Program-made: the position numbers and the translations under genes | Part shown: positions 7,204 to 14,522 of the stretch, piece after piece | How positions within the stretch are numbered: the stretch's first letter is position 1 | Layout: the number at the start of each line of letters is the position of its first letter | Source of the DNA: Frankia sp. AgB32 | GTDB lineage: Bacteria > Actinomycetota > Actinomycetes > Frankiales > Frankiaceae | DNA: 64,000 nucleotides | Assembly (NCBI RefSeq): GCF_023243045.1 | Contig: NZ_JALKFX010000001.1 | Coordinates: 55,405-119,404, forward strand | Direction of reading: 5' to 3' | Notes under the pieces: model-generated | What the model saw: only the letters and a program-made list of their open reading frames with translations | What the model was told of the DNA's origin: nothing | Databases searched by the model: none

Positions 7204-8570
7204 CCCAGCCGGTCGGCAATCGGCGGGTGGACCGGCGGGCGCCTTTCTCGCCGCCCGGTCCAACCGGTCGGGACGTGCAGGATGAGCAGGGCGGTGTCGT
7301 CGCTCGCGTGACCCTCGGTGAAGTTCAGGACGGCGGTTTCCAGTGCCTGCGCGAGATGGGCGGCGCCCTGGCCGCCGTCGGCCCGCACGATCTGGCGGAG
7401 CCGGTCGTCGCCGAAGAACTCCCGCGTGCGCGGCTGCCGGGCCTCGGTGACGCCGTCGGTGAAAAGCAGCAGACTGTCGCCGGGTTTCAGGGCGAAACGG
7501 GTGTCGGTCAGGCTGGGCACCGCCATGATGCCGAGCGCGGTTCCCGGTTCGCCCAGTGAGGTGACGGTGCCGTCGGCGCGGCGCAGCAGCGGCGGTTCAT
7601 GGCCGCCGAGGGCGAGATTCCCGTGAACCGAACCATCGCCCCGCGGGGGATGCAACACCGCGTAGATCGCGGTGAGGAAGCGGTGGTCGTCGGGTCGCTG
7701 CGTCGCCAGTGCATCGTTGAGGTGCGCGAGGACCTGCGCGGGTGACCGTTGCCAGGTGGCGGCGGCGCGGATCGTGTAGCGCGCCAGGGCGGTCACCTTC
7801 GCCGCGTCGAGTCCCTTCCCGCAGACATCGCCCAGGGCGACGCCCCACAGCCGATCGTGATGCGGGAACAGATCGTAGAAATCGCCGACGACGTCGGTCC
7901 CGACCGCCGTGGCCGGCAGGTAGCGGGCGGCGACCTCGAGGCCGGCGACGTCCGGCAGCAGCGGCGGCAGGAGACTGTCCTGCAGCGTGCGGGCGAGCGC
8001 GACGGCCTGCGCCGTGCTGGTCTGGGCCCGGCGGGCGGTCTCGCGCAGCGCCACCTCGCTGGACGCGGCCTTCGCCAGCCCGGAGATCGTGAGGATGTCC
8101 CGGTCGGTCCACTGCCGGACGTGGCTGTCCACCGCGCAGAACGTGCCGAGGATCAACCCGTCCGGCGAATGGATCGGGAACCCGATCCACGCGCCGATCC
8201 CCATCGACTCCACCGACGGGTTGTCCCTGGTGCGGGGGTCGGTGGCGGCGTCCGTCACGATCAGCTCGGTGCCAGACTCGATGACGTACTGACAGAAGCT
8301 CTCGCCCACGGCGTTCTGCCGGTCGGCCGGATCGGTCGCGTCGATGCCGATGCAGCTCTTCCAGAACGACCGCCGGTCGTCGACGACGGTGACGAACGCC
8401 CACGGGGTCTCCAGCAGCGTCGCGGCCAGCCGGGCAAGGTTGTCGAACGGCTCCTCGGCCGGCGTGTCCAGCAGACCCGTCGCCCGCACCGCCGCGAGCC
8501 TTCGGGGGTCGACCACACCGGGCCGCGGCACAACCCGCTTCCCCGAGGTCACAACGTCTATAGCCGGCAT
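7137..8570 (-). CDS. GAF-domain PP2C-family (SpoIIE-type) serine phosphatase
   Basis: The protein has an N-terminal GAF sensor domain (about 20-175, with FVTVVDDRRSFWKSCIG and IGFPIHSPDGLILGTFCAVD), a short coiled linker, and a C-terminal SpoIIE-like PP2C phosphatase domain. The metal-binding motifs are visible: GDFYDLF, GDVCGKGLDAAKV, LLFTDGVTEAR and the terminal DDTALLIL. This fold dephosphorylates phosphoserine on STAS-type anti-anti-sigma factors in response to a small-molecule or redox cue read by the GAF domain. Start chosen at ATG 8570; an upstream GTG at 8609 would add 13 residues, and neither has a strong ribosome site. The last 20 or so residues are Arg-rich and overlap the convergent HATPase gene. 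Confidence 0.88.
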   Translation of the reverse strand: MPAIDVVTSGKRVVPRPGVVDPRRLAAVRATGLLDTPAEEPFDNLARLAATLLETPWAFVTVVDDRRSFWKSCIGIDATDPADRQNAVGESFCQYVIESGTELIVTDAATDPRTRDNPSVESMGIGAWIGFPIHSPDGLILGTFCAVDSHVRQWTDRDILTISGLAKAASSEVALRETARRAQTSTAQAVALARTLQDSLLPPLLPDVAGLEVAARYLPATAVGTDVVGDFYDLFPHHDRLWGVALGDVCGKGLDAAKVTALARYTIRAAATWQRSPAQVLAHLNDALATQRPDDHRFLTAIYAVLHPPRGDGSVHGNLALGGHEPPLLRRADGTVTSLGEPGTALGIMAVPSLTDTRFALKPGDSLLLFTDGVTEARQPRTREFFGDDRLRQIVRADGGQGAAHLAQALETAVLNFTEGHASDDTALLILHVPTGWTGRRERRPPVHPPIADRLGQATRRGRDSGAISNHTVFPGG

Positions 8571-8739
8571 TCTAGGCCGAGTGCCCAGCCCGAGGTCTGC
8601 AAACCGCACCCACTCCGCGCGGACAGCATGATCACGATCTCCGGGGCGCTCGCGGTCCGGAGAAAGTGATCAGACCGGGGCGGGATGACCGTCCGCGTCA
8701 ACGATCGAGAGCCGGACGCCCAGCGGCGTCGCCAGCCTC

Positions 8740-8823
8740 ACAAGGGTGCGCCGACGTGACGGCGTTCCAGCTCGATCCGTCCGCCTACGCTCCGTGGACC
8801 AGCACGATCGTCGGTTGAGTCAC
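8740..8823 (-). pseudogene. Nonsense-mutated N-terminus of an alpha/beta hydrolase
   Basis: A GTG at 8823 preceded by GAGGGAG opens the reading VTQPTIVLVHGA-stop-ADGSSWNAV. This is the standard start of small alpha/beta hydrolases (TIVLVHGAWADGSSW). The stop is a TAG at 8787-8785 exactly where the family has Trp (TGG), so one base change killed the gene. After NAV the similarity stops and the frame ends a few codons later, so the rest has been deleted as well. Confidence 0.65.
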
Positions 8824-9018
8824 GATTCTCCCTCGCGGTCGTCAGCGCCCGGCCGGCCAGACGGTACGCGGTCCAGCCGGCCGGGAGATGACACCTGGCC
8901 AACGCGCGCGTGCGGGAGGGCCAGGGTGGCTCACCCGATCCCGACCTCGATGACCGCGCCCGCCCCGGTCGGGGCGCGGGCCGCGGCCAGCCGCCAGCGG
9001 TCAGCGTCGCCCGCGATG

Positions 9019-9297
9019 TCAGGATGGTACGCGCACCGCGAAGACCTGTTCGTGGTCGGCGGGCGTCCACATCCAGCCGGCGCCCAGGCGTGAATCCATC
9101 TTCTCGGTCGCGTTCACCGGGAGCGGCTTGTCGGAGTTGGTCATTCCCCACCGCTGTGCGATCACTTGGGCCTCGGCACGCGCGGCAGAAACGGCTTCCT
9201 GCTCCTCCGCATACATTCCGATGATCCTGAGCGCCGGTTCCTCGATGATGCCGCATTCGATGCAGCCGACCTTGCAGACAAGCCAGTTGACGTTCAC
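9019..9297 (-). CDS. Small cysteine-containing hypothetical protein
   Basis: A 92-residue protein starts at GTG 9297, nine bases after GGAGG, which favours this start over longer alternatives. The N-terminus has a compact cysteine cluster, VCKVGCIECGI (C-x3-C-x2-C). It is followed by an Ala/Glu-rich helix (YAEEQEAVSAARAEAQVIAQRWGM) and a segment GAGWMWTPADHEQVFAVRVP. The family is unknown to me. The cysteine spacing could bind zinc or an iron-sulfur centre, but four ligands are not visible, so that is a guess. The gene stands alone among remnants. Confidence 0.6.
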   Translation of the reverse strand: MNVNWLVCKVGCIECGIIEEPALRIIGMYAEEQEAVSAARAEAQVIAQRWGMTNSDKPLPVNATEKMDSRLGAGWMWTPADHEQVFAVRVPS

Positions 9298-9468
9298 AGG
9301 AGTTTCCCTCCGCAGGGTCCGCGGACGCCCGCCGCGACCCTGCGGCATACGGCGCCTCACCAGATGCTCGGTCAACTCCCTGACGGCTCCGCCTCGGCCC
9401 GCCGGCCGAATCCGTCGCCCACCGCGTCGATCCTAGCTCGCCGTGCCCTCTCGTCCCCGGGCGTTGGA

Positions 9469-9540
9469 TCAGGGGCGAATGAGGACTTTGCAGGATTCCC
9501 GGTCGGCGATCGCCTGATAGCCGGCCGGGGTGTCGTCGGG
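9469..9540 (-). pseudogene. C-terminal scrap of a zinc-type alcohol dehydrogenase
   Basis: The last codons before a TGA read DDTPAGYQAIADRESCKVLIRP, the usual end of medium-chain (zinc) alcohol dehydrogenases (PLDxAPxGYxxxxxRxxxKVLxxP). Nothing of the catalytic or Rossmann domain is present upstream. The open frame instead runs into an unrelated remnant. Confidence 0.4.
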
Positions 9541-9659
9541 GCAGACCGTCGGCACGCATCGGTGCCCGATGGGGTCACACGTCGTCGACTCTGGTGCGGC
9601 TGGGCCGGTTCGGGGAGTGCCTGCCCTTCCAGGTAACGGCAGTACCTCCTCCGGCCCGG

Positions 9660-9882
9660 TGGCTGTGCCTGCCGTGGACGAGTGGTGGTGAAGGAGGGTC
9701 GGACCTGTCTGGGGCTCGAGTTCTTCGGGATATGCCACGGGGAATCCGTCGAAGTGAGCTGGCAGGCCTTCCAGCGCGACCTCCGAACCTTCCCCGAGGA
9801 GTGCGGCGGCGTGCGGTACATCCGCGATCAGGGGGCGGACAGCCTGCTCGTGGAACCGTCGAGAGAGATCACGACCGGCCAC
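9660..9882 (-). pseudogene. Remnant of a DUF4037 (nucleotidyltransferase-like) gene
   Basis: From a GTG at 9882 the frame reads AGRDLSRRFHEQAVRPLIAD, then VPHAAALLGEGSEV, which matches the beginning of DUF4037 proteins. The expected GFDTxxSTDHDWG stretch is missing, and the text jumps to LEGLPAHFDGFPVAYP and LHHH-like residues from further along the family. I infer at least one internal deletion of about 50 codons; the frame then fuses to the alcohol-dehydrogenase scrap. Confidence 0.45.
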
Positions 9883-9942
9883 GGCGCTGATCCTGGGGAT
9901 GTACGAATGGGGAGGGGTGCTCCTTCGCCGTGGCCCGGGCGG

Positions 9943-10779
9943 TCAGCCGGCGAGGCCGGCGCGGTCGATGAGGTCGAGGCTGCGTGTCCAGAGGGCGGTC
10001 CGGACCTGCTTGTCGAAGGCCTGGGCGTTGGGAGCGGCTTCGCGGGTCCGGTCGTAGAAACGGCCGGTGGTGCCGGCGAGATCGGGGCTGAGGGCGAGGC
10101 GGTGGGTGGCGGCGACGCCGACGTCGAGGCTGTCGACATGCCGGCCGATCTCCGCGAGCACGATCTTGGTGGGCATGTAGGTACCGGGATGCAGGCTGTT
10201 GACGGTGATCTCAGCCGCGGGCAGCTGCCCGGCCAGCTCGAAGCCGGACATGATCTGGGCGAGCTTGCTCTGGCCGTAGGCGCGGCCGCCGTTGTAGCCG
10301 CGCTCGATCATCAGGTCGTCGAAGTCCAACGGATGCTGGCCGAGGGAGGCGACGTTGACGACGCGCGCCGGAGCGGACCGGCGCAGCAGGGGGAGCAGGC
10401 CGAGGGTGAGCAGGAAGCCGGCCAGGTAGTTGACGGCGAACCGCAGCTCGTAGCCGTCGACGCTGGCCTGGCGGGTGCGCCCGTCGGGCGCGCCGGTGCC
10501 GATGCCGGCGTTGCTGACGAGCACATCGAGCCGGTCGGTCGCCTGCTGCACGTCGTCGGCGAGCCGGCGTACCTGGGCCAGTTCGGCCAGGTCCGCCTGC
10601 ACCGTCCGGGGCCGCGGGACGCTGTGGGCGGTCTGGATCTCGTCGGCGGCGCGGGCGAGCCTGTCGGGATCCCGGCCGTGCAGGATCAGGGTGGTGCCCT
10701 CGCTGGCGAGGCGGTGCGCGAGCGCGCGACCGAGGCCGTCGGTGGCGCCGGTGATCAGGACGGTTCGCTGGTCGGTCAT
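9943..10779 (-). CDS. Short-chain dehydrogenase/reductase
   Basis: The 278-residue protein is a classical SDR with a Rossmann fold. The cofactor motif is TGATDGLG near the N-terminus, followed by VLVSNAGIG (the NNAG position). The catalytic tetrad region is RVVNVASLG with Ser and YGQSK with Tyr/Lys, then NSLHPGTYMPT. Sequence style is closest to retinol-dehydrogenase/WWOX-like oxidoreductases; the substrate is unknown. The ATG at 10779 has GGAGAGGAAAGCGC before it, and its ATGA overlaps the stop of the upstream zinc-ribbon gene. The two proteins are therefore translated in a coupled manner. Confidence 0.88.
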   Translation of the reverse strand: MTDQRTVLITGATDGLGRALAHRLASEGTTLILHGRDPDRLARAADEIQTAHSVPRPRTVQADLAELAQVRRLADDVQQATDRLDVLVSNAGIGTGAPDGRTRQASVDGYELRFAVNYLAGFLLTLGLLPLLRRSAPARVVNVASLGQHPLDFDDLMIERGYNGGRAYGQSKLAQIMSGFELAGQLPAAEITVNSLHPGTYMPTKIVLAEIGRHVDSLDVGVAATHRLALSPDLAGTTGRFYDRTREAAPNAQAFDKQVRTALWTRSLDLIDRAGLAG

Positions 10780-11030
10780 GCGCTTTCCTCTCCCCGTGAA
10801 GCGGGCGTTGTATCGGGTGGCGGCAGAGCCTTGCGGTCTGATCGCCGGCGTAGCCGGCTGAACCAGCCCGCGGTCGCGACCGCTTCGCCGATTCCGCCGC
10901 CGGCCAGCAGCGCGCCGGCCGCTCCCAGCAGCCGGTCGCCACACTCCTTGCACAGCCGACGACCGGTCACGGAGACGGTCGGCTGCCCAGACCTGCGATT
11001 CCCGCACTCGTCACACGTGAAGGCGTTGAT
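10776..11030 (-). CDS. Small double-CxxC (zinc-ribbon) protein
   Basis: The protein reads INAFTCDECGNRR, then RLCKECGDRLLGAAGALLAGGGIGEAVATAGWFSRLRRR. It therefore has two CxxC knuckles that can bind one zinc, followed by a Gly/Ala-rich hydrophobic helix and a basic tail. Related small proteins occur in other actinomycetes, but I know no function. The only in-frame GTG (10970) would remove the first CxxC. A GGAGGA ribosome site lies six bases before ATC at 11030, so the gene may start at a rare ATC codon; that start is given here. It ends in an ATGA overlap with the SDR gene. Confidence 0.6.
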   Translation of the reverse strand: MNAFTCDECGNRRSGQPTVSVTGRRLCKECGDRLLGAAGALLAGGGIGEAVATAGWFSRLRRRSDRKALPPPDTTPASRGEESA

Positions 11031-11092
11031 GGCAGGTCCTCCGATCCGTGCTCACCGGACGTCGACGTCGGCCGCCCGCTGGCCGCGTTCCT

Positions 11093-11395
11093 CTAGCCGT
11101 CGGCCGCCGTGGCGGGAACCCCGCGGTCAGGGCTGGCCGGCGCCCTGGGGTCGGTCTTGCGGGCGATCCATCCGATGATCTGGTCGATCGGGATGAAGAA
11201 CTCGTTCAGGGCCGCCGCGCCGTCGTACTCGATCGAGGCGAGCTGGTCAGCGACCAGGCACTGTCGGAGGACTCCCTGGTCGAACTCGATGATCTCGATC
11301 CGGGCGTTGCGTATCTCGCACCAGTCACCGTTCGCGGGGAGGACCGAGCGGACGCGGGTGATGTCGATCTGACGTTGCTGGATGGGTGCGGCCAT
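11093..11395 (-). CDS. Hypothetical protein (about 100 residues)
   Basis: Start ATG 11395 follows GGAGG by nine bases. The protein reads MAAPIQQRQIDITRVRSVLP and continues with alternating hydrophobic/charged residues (WCEIRNARIEIIEFDQGVL, LNEFFIPIDQIIGWIARK), suggesting a small beta-rich fold. It ends in a disordered Pro/Ala tail. There are no membrane segments or motifs that I can assign. It lies upstream of the zinc-ribbon/SDR pair on the same strand, separated by about 60 bases, and may share their transcript. Confidence 0.6.
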   Translation of the reverse strand: MAAPIQQRQIDITRVRSVLPANGDWCEIRNARIEIIEFDQGVLRQCLVADQLASIEYDGAAALNEFFIPIDQIIGWIARKTDPRAPASPDRGVPATAADG

Positions 11396-11452
11396 GGTCG
11401 GGTGCCTCCTGGTGGACGGGTCGGGCGGGGTCCTCGACGTCAGGCCCGAACA

Positions 11453-11466
11453 TGCGATCGATCGCA
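11453..11466. promoter_or_regulatory. 14-bp perfect palindrome TGCGATCGATCGCA
   Basis: This sequence reads identically on both strands and lies about 57 bases upstream of the ATG at 11395. It may be an operator for a dimeric regulator; no known regulator motif was matched. Confidence 0.3.
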
Positions 11467-11586
11467 CCCATCCAAATCATCCCACCTGGCGCGGGGTCCT
11501 GCCCTCCTCCGGACCCGCCGGGTAGTAACGGATCCGCGTGCGGCTGACCGGTTCCAGGATTCGGGCGGTGGTGAGAGAGTGCCAGC

Positions 11587-12312
11587 GTGGGGGCTCCCGA
11601 ACCTGACGGCACCGCGATCGAGCTGGGCGTGGCCGTTCGCGGTGGTGACGTCGACGCCGTCGTCCGGATCATCGCCGCTGCGCCGGAACTCGTCGCGGCG
11701 CCGCTCGGTGGCCCGTTCAAAAGTCGTACCGCGCTGCATGTCGTGACCGACTGGCCCGGTTACTTCCCGAACGGTCCCGAGATCGTCCGGCTGCTGCTGG
11801 CCGCCGGCGCCGACCCCGACGGCCGCAGCCCCGGCGAGGAGACCCCGCTGCACTTTGCGGCCAGCAGCGACGACGCCGACGTCGCCGCAGCCCTGATCGA
11901 CGGCGGCGCCGACCTCGAAATCCCCGGAGGTTCCATCGGCACCCCGCTCGACAACGCCATCGGTTACGCCTGCTGGCATGTCGCCGCCCTGCTGGTGGCC
12001 CGCGGCGCCCGGATCGACAAGCTGTGGCACGCCGCCGCGCTCGGCCAGCTCGATCGTCTCCGCGAGCTGCTCGACACCACCGACCCCGCCGCGCAGGACG
12101 TGTCGCAGGCGTTCTGGCACGCCTGCAGCGCCGGGCAGCGCCGCGCGGCCGAACAGCTCCTCGCCGCCGGTGCCGAGCTCCACTGGGTGCCCGACCACGC
12201 CGAAGGCACCCCGCTCGACGCCGCGCGCAACCCCGGCACCCGCCGAGAAATCCTGATCGGTTGGCTCGTGGAGCAGGGAGCACCCGGGGTGGGGACGGAT
12301 CCGGGTCAGTAG
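11587..12312 (+). CDS. Ankyrin-repeat protein
   Basis: The 241-residue protein consists of about five ankyrin repeats. Typical repeat cores are visible: RTALHVVTDW, EIVRLLLAAGADPDGRS, ETPLHFAAS, VAAALIDGGADLEI, TPLDNAIGYACWHVAALLVARGA and RRAAEQLLAAGAEL. Ankyrin repeats mediate protein-protein contacts; a partner cannot be named. No signal peptide or membrane helix is present, so it should be cytoplasmic. The GTG start at 11587 has only a weak GAGAG upstream. The 3' end overlaps a decayed gene on the other strand by a few bases. Confidence 0.85.
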   Translation: MGAPEPDGTAIELGVAVRGGDVDAVVRIIAAAPELVAAPLGGPFKSRTALHVVTDWPGYFPNGPEIVRLLLAAGADPDGRSPGEETPLHFAASSDDADVAAALIDGGADLEIPGGSIGTPLDNAIGYACWHVAALLVARGARIDKLWHAAALGQLDRLRELLDTTDPAAQDVSQAFWHACSAGQRRAAEQLLAAGAELHWVPDHAEGTPLDAARNPGTRREILIGWLVEQGAPGVGTDPGQ

Positions 12313-12522
12313 CGGGGGAACGGGGCCCACTGCCGGATGGCGAACGAGTCGCCGCGGTGTTCGATGAGCCGGGCGAAGAAACTCGACCGGGCCCGCGAGG
12401 ACCTGGCCCGGCTGCGCCGCGGAAGCCTCCGCCTCCTCGAACAGGGCACGCAGTTCCTGGCGCGGCCCGTCGTGCGGCTGGATACGTGGTTCGTCCGCCG
12501 CGAGAATCGTTTCGGCAGTCAT
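12306..12522 (-). pseudogene. Frame-disrupted remnant, N-terminus resembling a GNAT acetyltransferase
   Basis: From ATG 12522 the frame reads MTAETILAADEPRIQPHDGP, then RQELRALFEEAEASAAQ, which looks like the first strand and helix of a GNAT enzyme. Similarity then ends, but another frame of the same strand reads SFFARLIEHRGDSFAIRQW and APFPRY before a TGA at 12306, a convincing protein end. The two halves are in different frames and too short for a working enzyme. The family of the second half is unknown to me. Confidence 0.35.
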
Positions 12523-12577
12523 GTCCAGTCCTTTGGTGAAGCCGAACGGGTCGGGTCGGAGATCAGGTGTGCCGCAT

Positions 12578-13453
12578 TCAGGGCTGCTTTGTGAGGACGG
12601 CGCGGGTGTAGAGCAGGTCGAAGCCCTGGCGCTGCACGTTCTGCTGGGACCTCGAGCCGGGCTGGGTCGTGACGACGGCGATGTCGCAGCCGGCCGCCGT
12701 GGCGTCGACGAACCGGGCGGCGACCAGCGCGCTCTGGATGCCGCGGCGGCGGTGCGCGGGTACCGTCGCCGCGCCGCCGAACTGGGCGACGCCGTCGCTG
12801 ATCCGCAGGCTGCCGCCGCCGGCGAGGACGCCGTCGCGCAGCGCGGAGTAGCGCCGGACGCCGCTCGCCCCGGCCAGGTCGCGCATCGCCCCCAGCAGGA
12901 CGTCCCGTGGGAACTCCTCGTGCGAGGGCAGTCCCTGGGTGTCCGGCTGGGCGACGCCGTCCGCCATGACGTCGAGCCACGCGTCGAACTCGTCCTCGCG
13001 GCTGGCCCGGATCGTCACGCCGGCCGGGGTGACCTCGCGGTGCTCGCCGGTGAGCGCGCAGCCGAGCACGTTCTCGAACGAGACGAGCCGGTAGCCGCGC
13101 TCGGTGAGGAACACGCCGATCTCAGGGTCGACCAGGTGGGCGAGCTCGATCTGGACTCCGACGCCGTGCGCGGCGAACGCACGCTCGACCTCGTCGAGCT
13201 CGGCGGCGTTCGGCCCGCCGCCGAACCCGAGGCCCGCGACCTTGTTCATGGGCGAGTCGTGCTCGGCGAAGCTCGCGACGCCGCCCGCGATCGGGATCAC
13301 GAAACCCGCCGCGTCGCCGCGTCGACGGCGGGTGGCCGCACTCGCCTCGGCGATCAGGCGGACCTCGGCCTGTTCGATGCGGGCAGCGAGGTCGACGTCG
13401 CAGAACAGCGGGGTCCGGCGGGTGGTCTCAAGGGTCGGGCTGACAGCGCTCAT
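12578..13453 (-). CDS. GNAT-family N-acetyltransferase
   Basis: The 291-residue protein carries the acetyl-CoA-binding core in its C-terminal half. GGAATVPAHRRRGIQSALVAARF corresponds to motif A (strand, then Q/R-x-x-G-x-G/A-type pyrophosphate loop RRRGIQ), and it is followed by the helix-strand AAGCDIAVVTTQPGSRSQQNVQRQGF. The N-terminal half is a second, degenerate acetyltransferase-like domain, as in two-domain GNATs. The substrate is unknown. It is transcribed away from the ECF sigma factor gene, with a 139-bp divergent promoter region between. It is not linked to the siderophore operon 33 kb away. Confidence 0.85.
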   Translation of the reverse strand: MSAVSPTLETTRRTPLFCDVDLAARIEQAEVRLIAEASAATRRRRGDAAGFVIPIAGGVASFAEHDSPMNKVAGLGFGGGPNAAELDEVERAFAAHGVGVQIELAHLVDPEIGVFLTERGYRLVSFENVLGCALTGEHREVTPAGVTIRASREDEFDAWLDVMADGVAQPDTQGLPSHEEFPRDVLLGAMRDLAGASGVRRYSALRDGVLAGGGSLRISDGVAQFGGAATVPAHRRRGIQSALVAARFVDATAAGCDIAVVTTQPGSRSQQNVQRQGFDLLYTRAVLTKQP

Positions 13454-13592
13454 GGTGGTCAGTCAGCCGAACCTCGCCCGGCGTTACACCGCGACCTTGT
13501 CGCCCAGGCGACAGACCGGGCCCGCCGGCGGGACGGCCAGACGTCCGACGCGATGGGACGGCGACGGGGCCGGCGCCGCCTAGGCTGGATCG

Positions 13593-14258
13593 GTGGAGGG
13601 CCGACAGACCGCGCCGGTGAGGTCGGCACCGGGCGAGGCGGACGCCGGGCTCGTCCAGGCGCTGCGCGGGGGCGACGAGGCGGCGTTTGCCGCGCTGGTG
13701 GCGCGGATGACGCCCGCGATGCTGGCGGTCGCGGCCGAGCACGTTCCGAGCCGGGCGGTGGCCGAGGAGGTCGTGCAGGAGACCTGGCTGGCCGTGCTGA
13801 CCGGGCTGGACCGGTTCGAGGGTCGATCGAGCCTGCGGACCTGGGTGTTCGCCATCCTGTTCAACGTCGCCAGAAGCCGGGGCGCGCGGGAGGGCCGCAC
13901 CATCCCGTTCAGCAGCGCCTTCCCGCCGGACGACGCCGGCCCGGTGGTCGACCCGGCCCGGTTCCGCGGACGCGGCGAGGAGTGGTCCGGCCACTGGGCG
14001 AGCCCGCCCCGCAGCTGGGACCTGCCCGAATCCGCGCTGCTGTCCCGCGAGGTGCGGGTCCTGCTCCGGGCGGCGCTGGACGCCCTGCCGCCCCGTCAGC
14101 GGGCGGTCGTGCACCTTCGCGACGTCCAGGGACTGGCCGCGGAGGCGGTCTGCGCGCTGCTCGACCTCGAACCCGGCAACCAGCGGGTGCTGCTGCACCG
14201 CGGCCGGGCCAGGCTCCGCCAGGTGTTGGAGGACTACGTGGATGAGGCGCGCGGGTGA
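13593..14258 (+). CDS. ECF RNA polymerase sigma factor
   Basis: The 221-residue protein has sigma region 2 (about 20-90, with FAALVARMTPAMLAVAAEHV, AEEVVQETWLAVLTGLDRFE and LRTWVFAILFNVAR) and region 4 (about 155-215, with LDALPPRQRAVVHLRDVQGL and a helix-turn-helix ending NQRVLLHRGRARLRQVLE). The linker is long. ECF factors direct transcription of a small regulon under an anti-sigma factor. The next gene starts at the GTG of the GTGA formed with its stop and encodes a zinc-finger anti-sigma protein, so the pair forms a standard sigma/anti-sigma module. Confidence 0.93.
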   Translation: MEGRQTAPVRSAPGEADAGLVQALRGGDEAAFAALVARMTPAMLAVAAEHVPSRAVAEEVVQETWLAVLTGLDRFEGRSSLRTWVFAILFNVARSRGAREGRTIPFSSAFPPDDAGPVVDPARFRGRGEEWSGHWASPPRSWDLPESALLSREVRVLLRAALDALPPRQRAVVHLRDVQGLAAEAVCALLDLEPGNQRVLLHRGRARLRQVLEDYVDEARG

Positions 14259-14515
14259 CCCGGGGCCAGGACATGAACTGTGACGAGCTCGTCGAGGTCG
14301 TCACCGACTTTCTCGACGACGCGCTGGACGCGGCGACGCGCCGTCGTTTCACCGAGCACCTCGAGGAGTGCGACGGCTGCGACGCCTACGTCGGGCAGCT
14401 GCGAACGACGGTCGGTCTCACCGGCATGCTGCGGGAGGACGACCTGCGGCCCGACATGCGCGATCGGCTGCTCGCGGCGTTCCGGGACTGGAAGGCGGAC
14501 ACGCCGCCCCGGTGA
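14255..14515 (+). CDS. Zinc-finger (zf-HC2) anti-sigma factor
   Basis: The 86-residue protein reads NCDELVEVVTDFLDDALD and then TRRRFTEHLEECDGCDAYV, giving the H-x3-C-x2-C zinc-binding anti-sigma motif with an additional upstream Cys. Such zf-HC2 proteins hold ECF sigma factors inactive and often respond to redox changes at the cysteines. There is no membrane helix, so this is a soluble form. The start given is the GTG overlapping the sigma stop; ATG 14273 is an alternative that would trim six residues. Confidence 0.9.
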   Translation: MTRGQDMNCDELVEVVTDFLDDALDAATRRRFTEHLEECDGCDAYVGQLRTTVGLTGMLREDDLRPDMRDRLLAAFRDWKADTPPR

Positions 14516-14522
14516 GGCGCGG

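Noticed and set aside
12578..13453. GNAT acetyltransferase as the missing siderophore acyltransferase
   Set aside because: It lies 33 kb away, has its own promoter context without an iron box, and is a two-domain GNAT unlike the IucB/RhbD acyltransferases.
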